Shown in pieces: positions 1 to 9,977 of a stretch of DNA of 64,000 nt. The stretch's first letter is position 1; the number at the start of each line of letters is the position of its first letter. The DNA lies in contig NZ_CAMLHC010000022.1 of the NCBI RefSeq assembly GCF_946479755.1, forward strand, positions 62,001 through 126,000, given 5' to 3'. The notes under the pieces were generated by a model. It was not told where the DNA came from. It saw only the letters and a list, made by a program, of their open reading frames with translations, and made no database searches. Source of the stretch: an uncultured Chitinophaga sp. GTDB taxonomy: Bacteria; Bacteroidota; Bacteroidia; Chitinophagales; Chitinophagaceae. The position numbers and the translations under genes are program-made.

Positions 1-3000
1 ACGAAAAAGACAAATGGCCCCGTAAACCGGCAGTATGGGAACAGCAGTTCACCAGCACCGCTACCGGCGAAGTAGCGATTGATAGCAAAAAACTGGCTCC
101 GGGCTACTACGAACTGGTGGTAAGCGCTACCGATAAAAACGGGCAGCCTGTTGTGCAGAAAGCAGTCTTTGAACTGGTAGACCCACGCGCTAAAACGCTG
201 GCCGCTCCCGACTACTTATGGAGCTATCAGCCGGAAGCGAAGACAGAGCCAGGCAAGAAAGCTGCCGTTATTTTAGGCTCTTCTGCCAAAGACCTGAACA
301 TCTTACAACCCCTCACCCGGATAGGTCAGTCTTCACAGATGACCAACATTACGCTGGATGGGGTAAAACAATATGACTATAACGTCACCGAAGAAGATCG
401 TGGCGGTATGGGTCTTGATTACGTCTTCGTGAAAGATAACCGGGTATTTGTCAGCCAGCACACCATCCAGGTGCCCTGGGATAATAAAGACCTGACTATC
501 AAAATCGGTACCCACCGCGATAAGCTGTTACCAGGAGAAAAAGAAAAATGGAGCGTGGAAATCACCGGCTACAAAGGTGAGAAAGCTGCTGCCGAAATGC
601 TGGCTTCCATGTACGATGCGTCGCTGGATGCTTTTGTGCCGCACCAGTGGAGCAAACCCGATATCTATCCTGATATCCTGTCCCGCGGCCGGCTGGTATA
701 TCATGCCTTCGATAACTTCGGCATGGTGACCTCCCAGTATTATTTCGAAACAGACAGACAGGGAGCTGCCGCAAAGGAAAAAAGCTACGACGTGCTTAAC
801 TTCTTCGGTTGGGGAATGGGCAACAGCTATGTATATGAAAAGGCGGGTGGCAGAGCGCTTGGCGTGAGAACGAGAGGCGCAGCCGGTGCTGTAATGGCCA
901 TGGCGCCAGCACCTGCTGCCGTACAGCGGAAAGAGGTGATGAGAGAAACAGAAGCGCGCTCCATGAACTATGCAACAGAGCAGGCAGCAGATTCCGCTGC
1001 CCCTGAGGAAACACCGAAGGCGCCGGAAAACAATGCCGGCAATGTGCCTGTCCGCAAAAACTTCCAGGAAACGGCTTTCTTCCTGCCAGAACTGCGTACT
1101 GACAAAGACGGTAAACTGTCTTTTGAATTCACCATGCCGGAAGCCCTCACCAAATGGAACTTCCAGGGACTGGCACATACGCAGGATGCTGCTTTCGGCG
1201 TTGTCGGGGCCAGCATCGTTACCCAGAAACAACTGATGGTGGTGCCCAATGCGCCCCGCTTCGTAAGGGCCGGCGATAAGATTGACTTCACTGCCAAAGT
1301 AAGCAACCTGACCGATTCCCAGTTGATTGGCCAGGCCCATCTCGAACTGCTGGATGCCGCTACCATGCAGCCGGTTGATGGCTGGTTCCAGAATATCTTC
1401 CCGGTGCAGCATTTTACCGCTAACGCCGGTCAGAGCACCGTGGTGACTTTCCAGTTACAGGTGCCGCGCAACTTCACCAGTGCGCTGCTGTACCGCGTGA
1501 AAGCACAGTCCGGCAACTACAGCGACGGAGAAGAAAATGCACTGCCGGTGCTCACCAACTCCATGCTGGTAACGGAATCTATGCCGCTGCCGGTGCGTGG
1601 CGATGGTAAACATACGTTCACCTTTGAGAAACTGCTGCAGTCCGGGGCTTCATCTACACTGCGCCAGCAGGGCGTTACGGTGGAATACACCAGCAATCCG
1701 GCCTGGTATGCCGTACAGGCGTTACCGTACCTGATGGAGTATCCGTACGACTGCTCCGAGCAGGTGTTTAACCGCTATTACGCCAACGCATTGGCTACAC
1801 ATATTGCGAAGAGCGTTCCTGGTATCCGGCAGGTTTTTGAGAAATGGAAAACCACAGACACTGCAGCGCTGCTGAGCAACCTGCAGAAAAATGAAGAGCT
1901 GAAATCTCTGCTGTTGCAACAGACCCCCTGGGTGCTGGAAGCAAAGAACGAAGCACAGCAGAAGAAAAATATCGCCCTGCTGTTTGATCTGCAACGCATG
2001 CAGCGGGAAAGGACAGCCGCCCTGAATCAGCTGGCAGCGAAACAAGAAGCTGATGGCTCCTTTGCCTGGTTCAATGGGATGTGGGCTGATCGTTATATCA
2101 CCCAGTACATCCTGGCCGGTATCGGTCACCTGCAACAGCTGATCAGTGTAAAAGACCCGGTGGCTGCAAGCATTGCGAACAAAGCCATGCAGTACCTGGA
2201 CACGCAGCTGGACAAAGATTACCACCAGCTGATCAAAAACAAAGCAGATCTGAAAAAACAACAGATCAGCGAAATACATGTGCAATACCTGTATGCCCGC
2301 AGCTTCTTTGACAAACCCATCCCGAAAGGCATGGAGGCTTCCTTTAATTACTACGCAGGGCAGCAGCAGCAGTACTGGACCAAAATGGGACGTTATGCAC
2401 AAGGCATGGTTGCCCTGAGCCAGTTCAAAAAAGGCGATAAAGCCACACCTGCCGCTATCCTGAAGTCACTGAAGGAAAATGCGATCAACCACCCGGAAAT
2501 GGGCATGTACTGGAAAGATGTAGTGGCCGGTTATGGCTGGCATCAGGCGCCGATAGAAACACAGGCGCTGCTGATAGAAGCTTTCCAGGTGGCTGGTAAA
2601 GACGATGCAGCTGTTGCCGACATGAAAACATGGTTGCTGAAAAACAAACAGACCAATAACTGGAGCACCACCAAATCCACTGCCGACGCCTGTTACGCGA
2701 TGTTGCTGCAAGGCAGCAACTGGCTCACCGCCAGCCCGGAAGTAGATATCCAGCTGGGACAGGAAACCATCAGCAGCAAACAACAAACTGCCGAAGCGGG
2801 TACCGGTTACTTCAAACAGCACATCGACGCCAAAGACGTAAAAGCGGACATGGGTAATATTAAAGTGACGGTGAAAGACAGTAAAGGTCAGCCTTCCTGG
2901 GGCGCCGTATACTGGCAGTATTTTGAGGAGCTGGATAAGATTACCGCCGCTAAAACACCGCTGGTGCTGGAAAAAGAACTGTATAAAGAAGTGAGTTCCG

Positions 3001-3383
3001 ATAAAGGCCCGGTGTTGACTAAAATAGCCGAAGGCAATGAACTGAAAGTGGGCGACAAGGTAAAAGTGAGGATCGTGCTTCGTGTAGACAGGACCATGGA
3101 GTATATCCACCTGAAAGACATGCGTGCCGCCTGCTTTGAGCCGGTGAATGTACTGAGCAGTGCCAAATGGCAGAATGGTCTCAGCTACTACGAAAGCACC
3201 AAAGACGCCTCTACGGATTTCTTCTTCAGTTATCTCCCGAAAGGTACTTATGTGTTTGAATATGCATTGTTCGTAACGCACCAGGGCAAGTTCTCCAATG
3301 GCATCAGCACCGCACAGTGCATGTATGCGCCGGAGTTCAGCGCCCACAGCGAAGGAATCAATGTGAAAGTAGTGGAGAAATAA
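1..3383 (+). CDS. Alpha-2-macroglobulin family protein, C-terminal part (5' end outside window)
   Basis: The reading frame is open from the first bases of the window, so the N-terminus lies upstream; the first ATG at 117 is internal. What remains is at least 1,120 residues of a large bacterial alpha-2-macroglobulin-like protein. A thioester-type motif C-S-E-Q sits at about 1752-1763, inside Y-P-Y-D-C-S-E-Q, the usual context in bacterial A2M proteins. The alpha/alpha-toroid thioester domain follows, then a C-terminal beta-rich domain. An Ala/Pro-rich linker lies near 880-1030. Family members are exported to the periplasm or outer surface and are thought to trap foreign proteases through the thioester. 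A strong hairpin follows the stop. The family call is firm; the physiological role is inferred from the family. Confidence 0.9.
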   Translation, partial: EKDKWPRKPAVWEQQFTSTATGEVAIDSKKLAPGYYELVVSATDKNGQPVVQKAVFELVDPRAKTLAAPDYLWSYQPEAKTEPGKKAAVILGSSAKDLNILQPLTRIGQSSQMTNITLDGVKQYDYNVTEEDRGGMGLDYVFVKDNRVFVSQHTIQVPWDNKDLTIKIGTHRDKLLPGEKEKWSVEITGYKGEKAAAEMLASMYDASLDAFVPHQWSKPDIYPDILSRGRLVYHAFDNFGMVTSQYYFETDRQGAAAKEKSYDVLNFFGWGMGNSYVYEKAGGRALGVRTRGAAGAVMAMAPAPAAVQRKEVMRETEARSMNYATEQAADSAAPEETPKAPENNAGNVPVRKNFQETAFFLPELRTDKDGKLSFEFTMPEALTKWNFQGLAHTQDAAFGVVGASIVTQKQLMVVPNAPRFVRAGDKIDFTAKVSNLTDSQLIGQAHLELLDAATMQPVDGWFQNIFPVQHFTANAGQSTVVTFQLQVPRNFTSALLYRVKAQSGNYSDGEENALPVLTNSMLVTESMPLPVRGDGKHTFTFEKLLQSGASSTLRQQGVTVEYTSNPAWYAVQALPYLMEYPYDCSEQVFNRYYANALATHIAKSVPGIRQVFEKWKTTDTAALLSNLQKNEELKSLLLQQTPWVLEAKNEAQQKKNIALLFDLQRMQRERTAALNQLAAKQEADGSFAWFNGMWADRYITQYILAGIGHLQQLISVKDPVAASIANKAMQYLDTQLDKDYHQLIKNKADLKKQQISEIHVQYLYARSFFDKPIPKGMEASFNYYAGQQQQYWTKMGRYAQGMVALSQFKKGDKATPAAILKSLKENAINHPEMGMYWKDVVAGYGWHQAPIETQALLIEAFQVAGKDDAAVADMKTWLLKNKQTNNWSTTKSTADACYAMLLQGSNWLTASPEVDIQLGQETISSKQQTAEAGTGYFKQHIDAKDVKADMGNIKVTVKDSKGQPSWGAVYWQYFEELDKITAAKTPLVLEKELYKEVSSDKGPVLTKIAEGNELKVGDKVKVRIVLRVDRTMEYIHLKDMRAACFEPVNVLSSAKWQNGLSYYESTKDASTDFFFSYLPKGTYVFEYALFVTHQGKFSNGISTAQCMYAPEFSAHSEGINVKVVEK

Positions 3384-3412
3384 TAGCGCTTAGGAAAGAT
3401 GCTGCTATATAA

Positions 3413-3454
3413 GGAAGCCCCGCTGGTATTATACCGGCGGGGCTTTCCACTTTT
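3413..3454 (+). terminator. Rho-independent terminator after the A2M gene
   Basis: A GC-rich inverted repeat (left arm GGAAGCCCCGC, right arm GCGGGGCTTTCC) with a short loop is followed by ACTTTT. It lies between the A2M stop and the FAD oxidoreductase start. Confidence 0.75.
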
Positions 3455-3489
3455 ATGGGTATTTTTAGGACTTCAGATGAACAGGTAGT

Positions 3490-4539
3490 ATGACAAGCGT
3501 AGATTATATCATAGTAGGACAGGGAATTGCCGGCACCATGCTGAGCTGGTCGTTGTGGCGGGCGGGTAAAAAGGTGCTGGTGGTAGACGATGCAAAATCC
3601 AACAGTGCGTCGCGGGTGGCGGCGGGTGTTATTAACCCGGTATCCGGGCGCAGGTTTGAGCCGGCATGGATGTACGATACCATCTATCCGTTTGCCCGGG
3701 ATGTTTATCATCAGTTGTCGGAGCTGTTGCAGATACAGGTGCTCACGGAGCGCCGGTTGTGGAATGTGTTTCCTTCGCAGCAGATGCAGGAAGCTTTTAT
3801 GAAGAAAGCTGCCGGCGGTCCGTATACGCTGCTGCCTGAACGGATGGAATACGAGGAGATACTGGACCAGCCTTATGGCGCGGCGATCGTAAAAGGGGCT
3901 ACTGTCAACCTGCGGGTGCTGCTGCCTGCCTGGCGGCAGTTTCTGAGCCATAAGGGGGCGTTGCGGGAAGCGCATCTGAACCTGGGCGAACTGGAGGTAA
4001 CGGCCACGGGCGTTCGTTACGGGGATATTGCCGCGCAGAAGATTATTTTCTGCGATGGCGTGGCTACCGCCCAGAACCCATGGTTTGATAAACTGACGTT
4101 TCTGCCTAACAAGGGAGAGGTGCTGTGGGTGAGGGTACCGGGGCTGCATACGGAAGATATCATTAAAAAAAGCATTACGCTGGTACCATATGGGCCCGAA
4201 TTGTTCTGGGCAGGGTCTTCCTTTGTCTGGGACTACGATGATGACCTGCCCACCGGCAGGCAGCGGGAGGTGCTGGAGAAGGGCTTGCAGCAACTGTTGA
4301 AAGTACCTTACAGCGTGGAGTACCAGCTGGCGGCGGTGCGCCCTTCCGGTAATGACCGCCGGCCCATGATCGGGCTGCATCCGGAGATGCCCGCTGTGGG
4401 TATCTTTAACGGGCTGGGTACCAAAGGCTGTTCGCTGGCGCCCTTTATGGCTGCGCATTTTACGGAAGTGTTGGCCGGGAACGCCCTGCTGATGCCGGAA
4501 GTAGACATAAATAGATATTTTAACATCCCAAGGGGGTGA
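3490..4539 (+). CDS. FAD-dependent oxidoreductase, DAO family
   Basis: A 349-residue protein starts with a Rossmann dinucleotide-binding motif, YIIVGQGIAG, at residues 6-15, followed by an acidic strand end (VLVVDD) as in DadA/glycine-oxidase-type flavoproteins. Near the C-terminus, V-R-P-S-G-N-D-R-R-P-M-I-G and NGLGTKG match the second FAD-contacting region of the DAO fold. It has no signal peptide, so it should be cytoplasmic. The substrate is unknown; amino acids or other amines are usual for the family. It stands alone between the upstream terminator and the promoter of aspS. Confidence 0.85.
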   Translation: MTSVDYIIVGQGIAGTMLSWSLWRAGKKVLVVDDAKSNSASRVAAGVINPVSGRRFEPAWMYDTIYPFARDVYHQLSELLQIQVLTERRLWNVFPSQQMQEAFMKKAAGGPYTLLPERMEYEEILDQPYGAAIVKGATVNLRVLLPAWRQFLSHKGALREAHLNLGELEVTATGVRYGDIAAQKIIFCDGVATAQNPWFDKLTFLPNKGEVLWVRVPGLHTEDIIKKSITLVPYGPELFWAGSSFVWDYDDDLPTGRQREVLEKGLQQLLKVPYSVEYQLAAVRPSGNDRRPMIGLHPEMPAVGIFNGLGTKGCSLAPFMAAHFTEVLAGNALLMPEVDINRYFNIPRG

Positions 4540-4557
4540 AATGCCCGCATCATGCCG

Positions 4558-4565
4558 TATCTTTG
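4558..4565 (+). promoter_or_regulatory. Bacteroidota -7 promoter element upstream of aspS
   Basis: TATCTTTG matches the Bacteroidota -7 consensus TAnnTTTG exactly. It would start transcription near 4572 and give aspS a leader of about 97 nt. No convincing -33 element was found at the expected spacing. Confidence 0.55.
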
Positions 4566-4668
4566 CCCCCCTTACAGGTATGGCTGAACAACTGAACAGT
4601 GGTCTCGGAACAGCTGGCAGCACATCCGGGGATTCAACCACAAAACATTAAAAATCAATTTTTTACGC

Positions 4669-6417
4669 ATGTACAGGACGCACACTTGCGGGGAGTTAAG
4701 GATGGAGCAGATAGGCCAGGAGGTGACGCTGGCCGGATGGATACAGACAGTCAGAAAATTTGGCAGCATCAACTTTTTTGATCTGCGGGACCGCTATGGT
4801 ATCACTCAGCTGTTATTCAACGAGAGCCTCAATGATAAACTGGACGCACAGCCGCTGGGCCGTGAGTTCGTAGTGCAGGTGACCGGCGTGGTAACAGAGC
4901 GTACCAGCAAAAATAAAAATATCCCCACCGGTGACATCGAAATCACGGTGAGTGACTATAAAATCCTGAATGCGGCTAAAACACCGCCTTTCACCATCAC
5001 CGACGATACCGACGGGGGAGATGAACTGCGCATGAAATACCGCTATCTCGATCTCCGCCGTAATGCGGTAAAACAAAACCTGGAACTGCGGTATGCAGTA
5101 GGCCGCGCTGCGCGCAACTACCTGCATACGAGGAATTTCATCGATATCGAAACGCCGTTCCTGATCAACTCCACGCCGGAAGGAGCCCGCGACTTCGTGG
5201 TGCCCAGCCGTATGAACCCTAACCAGTTCTACGGTTTGCCGCAATCACCACAGACATTTAAACAATTGTTGATGGTGAGTGGTTATGATCGGTACTACCA
5301 GATCGTAAAATGTTTCCGCGATGAAGACCTCCGGGCCGACCGCCAGCCGGAGTTTACCCAGATCGACTGTGAAATGAGCTTCGTAGAACAGGAAGATGTA
5401 CTGAACGTTTTTGAAGGTATGATGAAATATATCTTCAAGGAAATCAAAGGCATTGAGTTCGAAGGCGATTTCCCGCGTATGACATGGGATGATGCCATGG
5501 AATATTATGGCAATGATAAACCGGATATCCGCTTCGATATGAAGCTGGTTAACCTCAACGATACCGTAAAACAGAAAGGCTTTAAAGTATTCGACGACGC
5601 CGAACTCGTAGTGGCCATCGCTGCGCCTGGCTGCTCCGAATATACCCGTAAACAGCTCGATGAACTGACAGAATGGGTGAAAAGACCGCAGATCGGCATG
5701 AGCGGCCTTATCTATGTTAAATACAACACGGATGGAACGTTGAAGAGCTCGGTAGATAAGTTTTTTGACGAACAACAATTGCAAGAATGGGCGCAAAAAT
5801 GTCAGGCAAAACCCGGAGATCTTATCCTGGTGCTGGCCGGCAAGGAAGAGCGTACCCGCAAAGCCATGAGTGAGTTGCGACTGGAAATGGGCGAGCGCCT
5901 CGGTTTCCGCAATAAAAATGAATATAAACCGTTGTGGGTGATAGACTTCCCGCTGTTTGAATACGCCGAAGAAGAAAATCGCTGGGTGGCCCGTCACCAT
6001 CCGTTCACCGCACCGAAGCCGGAACAGATCGCTCTCATGGACGATATGTCACAGTACGCTAAGATCAAGGCAAACGCATACGATATTGTATTGAATGGCA
6101 CTGAAATAGGAGGAGGCTCTATCCGTATTTTCCAGCGCGATCTGCAGCAGAAAATGTTCGCAGCGCTGGGAATGTCACCTGAAGAAGCAGAACGCAAATT
6201 TGGCTTCCTGCTGGGAGCTTTTGAATATGGCGCACCACCACATGGTGGCATCGCCTTCGGATTTGATCGCTTGTGCTCGCTTTTAGGCGGTAGTGAGAGT
6301 ATCCGCGACTTCATCGCTTTCCCGAAAAACAATCACGGACGCGATGTCATGATGGACGCTCCGGCCGAGATCAGTCAAGCCCAGCTTGATGAATTAAAGA
6401 TCAGCCTGGTAAAATAG
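4669..6417 (+). CDS. aspS: Aspartyl-tRNA synthetase
   Basis: A 582-residue class II synthetase that charges tRNA-Asp with aspartate in the cytoplasm. The N-terminal OB-fold anticodon-binding domain begins HTCGELR and contains [20 protein letters not shown]. Class II motif 2 ([18 protein letters not shown]) and motif 3 (GIAFGFDR) are intact. The bacterial GAD insertion lies between them, around residues 300-400. The length is normal for the bacterial enzyme. AspRS versus AsnRS is decided by the bacterial-type GAD insertion. It is monocistronic by spacing. Confidence 0.97.
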   Translation: MYRTHTCGELRMEQIGQEVTLAGWIQTVRKFGSINFFDLRDRYGITQLLFNESLNDKLDAQPLGREFVVQVTGVVTERTSKNKNIPTGDIEITVSDYKILNAAKTPPFTITDDTDGGDELRMKYRYLDLRRNAVKQNLELRYAVGRAARNYLHTRNFIDIETPFLINSTPEGARDFVVPSRMNPNQFYGLPQSPQTFKQLLMVSGYDRYYQIVKCFRDEDLRADRQPEFTQIDCEMSFVEQEDVLNVFEGMMKYIFKEIKGIEFEGDFPRMTWDDAMEYYGNDKPDIRFDMKLVNLNDTVKQKGFKVFDDAELVVAIAAPGCSEYTRKQLDELTEWVKRPQIGMSGLIYVKYNTDGTLKSSVDKFFDEQQLQEWAQKCQAKPGDLILVLAGKEERTRKAMSELRLEMGERLGFRNKNEYKPLWVIDFPLFEYAEEENRWVARHHPFTAPKPEQIALMDDMSQYAKIKANAYDIVLNGTEIGGGSIRIFQRDLQQKMFAALGMSPEEAERKFGFLLGAFEYGAPPHGGIAFGFDRLCSLLGGSESIRDFIAFPKNNHGRDVMMDAPAEISQAQLDELKISLVK

Positions 6418-6464
6418 GATTACCGGCATAATCTTTGCACAATACAGAGCTTTTAAAGCGAAAA

Positions 6465-6505
6465 AATCCCCTTTGATATGGCATTTTGCCGCATCAAAGG
6501 GGATT
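6465..6505 (+). terminator. Stem-loop downstream of aspS
   Basis: Arms AATCCCCTTTGAT and ATCAAAGGGGATT form a 13-bp perfect stem with a small nested stem (GGCA/TGCC). There is no run of T after it, so it may be a terminator or an RNA-stabilising hairpin. Confidence 0.5.
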
Positions 6506-6645
6506 GATGCTAATATAAGGAACAATTTTTTTAACAAGAAATTAACGACGAAGATAAGGTTAGACGAAGAAAGAACGTATTATTTAATTTTTTAAAGTAA
6601 TATTGCGGTGTGATGTATGATCATCGTTGATATGTGAGGTAAGTA

Positions 6646-7281
6646 ATGATGCTGAAAACAAACAACAATCTTTCACCTGTTACAAAGAATACTCCTATGA
6701 GAAAGGTAACAACCTACATCAAACGGTCAGTATGGGTATGTGCGGTGCTTTTATTGCTGATGCTCAGCAATGTTGGGTATGCTCAACAGTCCACGGGTAA
6801 TTATCTGAAGAAATTTAAACCGGTATCTGTAGAACTCATGCAGGAAACCGGTATTCCGGCCAGCGTTATCCTAGGGGTAGCCATGCTGGAGTCCGGCACA
6901 GGTACCAGCAGAAATGCCAAATTGCTCAACAACCACTTTGGTATTGTCGGCAAAAACAATCTTGCCAAAGTTGCCCCCGGCAAAAAATCACGGTATAAGC
7001 AATACGCTTCTGCCGTCGCTTCCTACGAACATTTCGCGGAAGTACTCGCCAGAAAAAAATGGTTCAGCCAACTGAAAGGTAACCCCGAATTCGCGGTATG
7101 GCTCAAACATATGAATCACAGCGGCTATTCCTCTGCCGGCCACGAATGGATCAGAAGAGTGACTGCCATTATTAACCGTTACAAATTATATAAACTGGAC
7201 GAAGGAATGGATAGCGATAGCCTGGCACGGAGCTCTTCCTGGTTAAGCGTAGGCATGCCGCCAACTACCGACGACCAGTGA
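6646..7281 (+). CDS. Secreted glucosaminidase (GH73-type) domain protein
   Basis: A 211-residue exported protein with a hydrophobic signal segment (VWVCAVLLLLMLSNVGYAQ) and one glucosaminidase/FlgJ-like lysozyme domain. The predicted catalytic Glu is in VAMLESGTGTS (codon 6889-6891), followed by L-N-N-H-F-G-I. Such enzymes cut between GlcNAc and MurNAc in peptidoglycan. The start is uncertain: 6646/6649 has a GAGGTAAG sequence upstream, while 6697 would leave a more typical signal peptide (MRKVTTYIKR). It is followed after 22 nt by an SGNH hydrolase and appears to lead a four-gene operon, which ties the enzyme to cell-wall or surface-glycan modification. Confidence 0.85.
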   Translation: MMLKTNNNLSPVTKNTPMRKVTTYIKRSVWVCAVLLLLMLSNVGYAQQSTGNYLKKFKPVSVELMQETGIPASVILGVAMLESGTGTSRNAKLLNNHFGIVGKNNLAKVAPGKKSRYKQYASAVASYEHFAEVLARKKWFSQLKGNPEFAVWLKHMNHSGYSSAGHEWIRRVTAIINRYKLYKLDEGMDSDSLARSSSWLSVGMPPTTDDQ

Positions 7282-7303
7282 GTGTGCTAATCGACTCGAA
7301 AAT

Positions 7304-8725
7304 ATGTCTGGCGAAAACAAGTCTGCCTACCCTTTTTACATTATCGTAGGTTCATTGCTGTGCCTGGTGATATTCTCCCAGCTCAACTTTAGTTTTTCAT
7401 TCAAAGATTTTCAATTCCGCCGCCTTGACATGTTGTCGGAACTACGAACGTCCGGACCGGAAAAAGATAGTGCAACGCTTACTGCTGCGAAAGGCGGCGG
7501 TAAGCGTTCGCATGCCGACTCCACAGCTGCCGCCGCCGGCAAAACACCGGAAGGTACGGCTGTCAACCCCGACGCGGTGTACGACTTCATGTCCTATAAA
7601 GGCATCCTGAACTACAACGCCGCCACTACGGGCGACAGTAACGCGGGCATGGACCGCTTCATGGAAGCCCTTAAAGAACTGAAAGCCGGCAAACGTAAAA
7701 AAGTACGCATCGCCTACTTCGGCGATTCCATGATCGAAGGAGACCTTATCACCTCCGATCTGCGCGACAGCCTGCAAACCTTCTTCGGCGGCGCCGGCGT
7801 AGGCTTTGTTCCCATCACCTCCGTGGTGGCCAGCTTCCGCACCACCATCACGCATACCTTCTCGCGTGACTGGAAAGACTACCACTATAAAAACTCACCC
7901 CCCTCCAATATTGTCCTCGGCCTGTCCGGCCATACCTTCTTCCCGGGCGGCGGCAGCTGGATAAAATATACGCCGGTCAAAAAACCGCGTCTCGATAAAT
8001 TCGACGAGATATCCCTGCTATACGGCCCCGCTGAAGCCACGACCGTCAACATCAACGACAGGCCTTACACGCTCTCCGGCAACGCGCCGGTGAACAAGCT
8101 GGACTTCCGCCAGGATACCGGCGCAGGTACCATCACCATCAAATACGGCGGCGGACCTACCGCTCCGTTCTATGGCGTTTGTTTCGAAACAGACAACGGC
8201 ATATATGTGGACAACTTCTCCTTCCGCGGTATCAGCGGTGTGGAGCTCGGACACCTGTCTACCGACATGATCCGCCGCATGCAGGAGGAACGCCCGTATG
8301 ACCTCGTAGTGCTCCACTACGGCGCCAACGTGCTGTTCCGCCCCGAACTGACAGACTACAGCTGGTACGAAAGACCCATGAAGAAAGTGGTGGACTCCCT
8401 CCGCAGAGACCTGCCGGGAACGTCCTTCCTCATCGTAGGTACAGCCGACAAGTCCTACCGCAAAGGAGACCGCTACATCACCGCCCCGGGTGTGGAAGCC
8501 TTGCTGAAAGTACAGCACGATCTGGCCACTACCTACGGCACAGCATACTGGAACCTGTACGCCAACATGGGCGGTTCCGGCTCTATGGTGAAATGGGTGG
8601 AAGGTGATACCGTACTGGCGAATAAAGACTATACACACCTTAACCGACAGGGAGCGGCCAAAGTGGGGGCGCTGCTGTATAAAGCTATCATGAATGATTA
8701 CAGGCAGGGAGAACAACAACCGTAG
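7304..8725 (+). CDS. SGNH/GDSL hydrolase, membrane-anchored
   Basis: A 473-residue protein with one N-terminal membrane helix (residues about 10-28), so the catalytic part should face the periplasm. Block I is IAYFGDSMIEGD with nucleophile Ser142, and block V is DYTH with Asp442 and His445. The middle block HYGAN resembles the GxND oxyanion region. The fold is shared by acetyl esterases and by O-acetyltransferases such as PatB. Its end overlaps the start of a second SGNH gene by 32 nt, and an MBOAT gene follows. In that context a role in transferring or removing acetyl groups on a surface glycan is likely (inference). Confidence 0.85.
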   Translation: MSGENKSAYPFYIIVGSLLCLVIFSQLNFSFSFKDFQFRRLDMLSELRTSGPEKDSATLTAAKGGGKRSHADSTAAAAGKTPEGTAVNPDAVYDFMSYKGILNYNAATTGDSNAGMDRFMEALKELKAGKRKKVRIAYFGDSMIEGDLITSDLRDSLQTFFGGAGVGFVPITSVVASFRTTITHTFSRDWKDYHYKNSPPSNIVLGLSGHTFFPGGGSWIKYTPVKKPRLDKFDEISLLYGPAEATTVNINDRPYTLSGNAPVNKLDFRQDTGAGTITIKYGGGPTAPFYGVCFETDNGIYVDNFSFRGISGVELGHLSTDMIRRMQEERPYDLVVLHYGANVLFRPELTDYSWYERPMKKVVDSLRRDLPGTSFLIVGTADKSYRKGDRYITAPGVEALLKVQHDLATTYGTAYWNLYANMGGSGSMVKWVEGDTVLANKDYTHLNRQGAAKVGALLYKAIMNDYRQGEQQP

Positions 8726-9977
8726 AAAAAGTATAGCAACAGTAATGGTACTGTTGCTGGCCACATTTACCACCTATGCGCAACCGCAGGCTAACGTGAT
8801 CCAGCAGGACACCGCCCTGTACCGCGCATTTGAATCCCTGTATCACGCAGACAGTAATGTGGTTTCTATACTTCATCTCGGAGACTCCCATGTACAGGCA
8901 GGCTTTTTCCCGCTCGCCACCGCCTCCATGCTGCAACAACAGTTTGGCTACGCCGGCAGGGGATACGTTTTCCCATACAACGTGGCCGGTACCAACGGCC
9001 CCGAAGACTACCGCTGGAACAGCACCGCCCGCTGGACCATGGAAAGGGTCATCGACCGCTATAAACCACCCGTGCTCGGCCCCGGCGCCATCGCCATCCA
9101 GACACAGGTACAGGCCCCGGCCCTTTCTTTTGCAGGCAAACAGGACGGCACTATGGACAACAACTTCCGAAAAGTGCAACTGTTCTACGACGCCGCCACC
9201 GACAACAATACCGTCTTCAGCCCCGACGCTGCAGACATCACCATAACAGGGATGCCCTTTCCCGGAACGCCCACCATCAAAATGGCAACCCTCGATTTCC
9301 TGCAAACCTCCCAAACCTTCCAGGTGCGCTGGGAAAATTCCGGTAACCTGCCCTTCCGTTTCTATGGCGCCGTGCTGCAAAACGGCCGTAATGGCGTACT
9401 GTATCACAGCATCGGTATCAACGGCGCCATGTACCAGCAGTACAACGATCTCAACAGCATCCTGCTGGCGCAAATGGCGGTGTTTAAACCCCGGCTGGTC
9501 ATCATCTCCCTGGGCACCAACGAAGCCTATGGCCGCTTTGACCCGCTGGCCTTCCGCGAAGAAATCGATAAGACAGTGCAGCTGATAAAGGAACAGGCAC
9601 CCCAGGCCAGCATCCTGCTGACCACGCCGCCCGACTGTATGCGGGCCGTGAAAAAAGCCGTCCGGAAAAAAATAAGCAAGAAAAAATACAGGACCTACTA
9701 TACCACTTCGTATTATCCCAATCCTTACATTGCCATGGCAACGCAACAGATTACAGGATATGCACGACAACACGGTATCGCCTGCTGGAATTTCAACGCA
9801 GTTAACAAAGCGGAAAAAAATAACTTTGCAGGCGGCTGGGCCCCGGACCACATTCACTTTAATACAAAAGGATACCAGTTACAGGGACAGCTGCTGTATG
9901 AAGCACTGCAGCAGTCCTATAATCAATATTTACAGGTAAAAAAGAAAAACCAAGACCACTCGGATGATCGACGTTAA
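8694..9977 (+). CDS. Second SGNH/GDSL hydrolase, exported
   Basis: A 427-residue protein with an N-terminal export signal (VMVLLLATFTTYAQ). The SGNH blocks are complete: HLGDSHVQAGF with Ser65, SLGTNEAYG, and PDHIH with Asp385 and His388. It differs clearly in sequence from the SGNH protein before it, so the pair is not a recent duplication. Overlaps of 32 nt upstream and 14 nt downstream indicate translational coupling. Paired SGNH proteins with an MBOAT partner are typical of O-acetylation systems, where MBOAT brings acetyl groups across the membrane and SGNH proteins place them. Confidence 0.85.
   Translation: MITGRENNNRRKSIATVMVLLLATFTTYAQPQANVIQQDTALYRAFESLYHADSNVVSILHLGDSHVQAGFFPLATASMLQQQFGYAGRGYVFPYNVAGTNGPEDYRWNSTARWTMERVIDRYKPPVLGPGAIAIQTQVQAPALSFAGKQDGTMDNNFRKVQLFYDAATDNNTVFSPDAADITITGMPFPGTPTIKMATLDFLQTSQTFQVRWENSGNLPFRFYGAVLQNGRNGVLYHSIGINGAMYQQYNDLNSILLAQMAVFKPRLVIISLGTNEAYGRFDPLAFREEIDKTVQLIKEQAPQASILLTTPPDCMRAVKKAVRKKISKKKYRTYYTTSYYPNPYIAMATQQITGYARQHGIACWNFNAVNKAEKNNFAGGWAPDHIHFNTKGYQLQGQLLYEALQQSYNQYLQVKKKNQDHSDDRR

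Noticed and set aside
528..1412. 294-codon open frame on the minus strand
   Set aside because: Shadow of the alpha-2-macroglobulin gene.
3358..4641. 427-codon open frame on the minus strand
   Set aside because: It lies antisense to the FAD oxidoreductase, has no domain or export pattern, and is rich in His, Arg and Pro, as expected of a reverse-frame shadow.
8688..9857. 389-codon open frame on the minus strand
   Set aside because: Antisense to the second SGNH hydrolase, whose catalytic motifs are clear on the plus strand.
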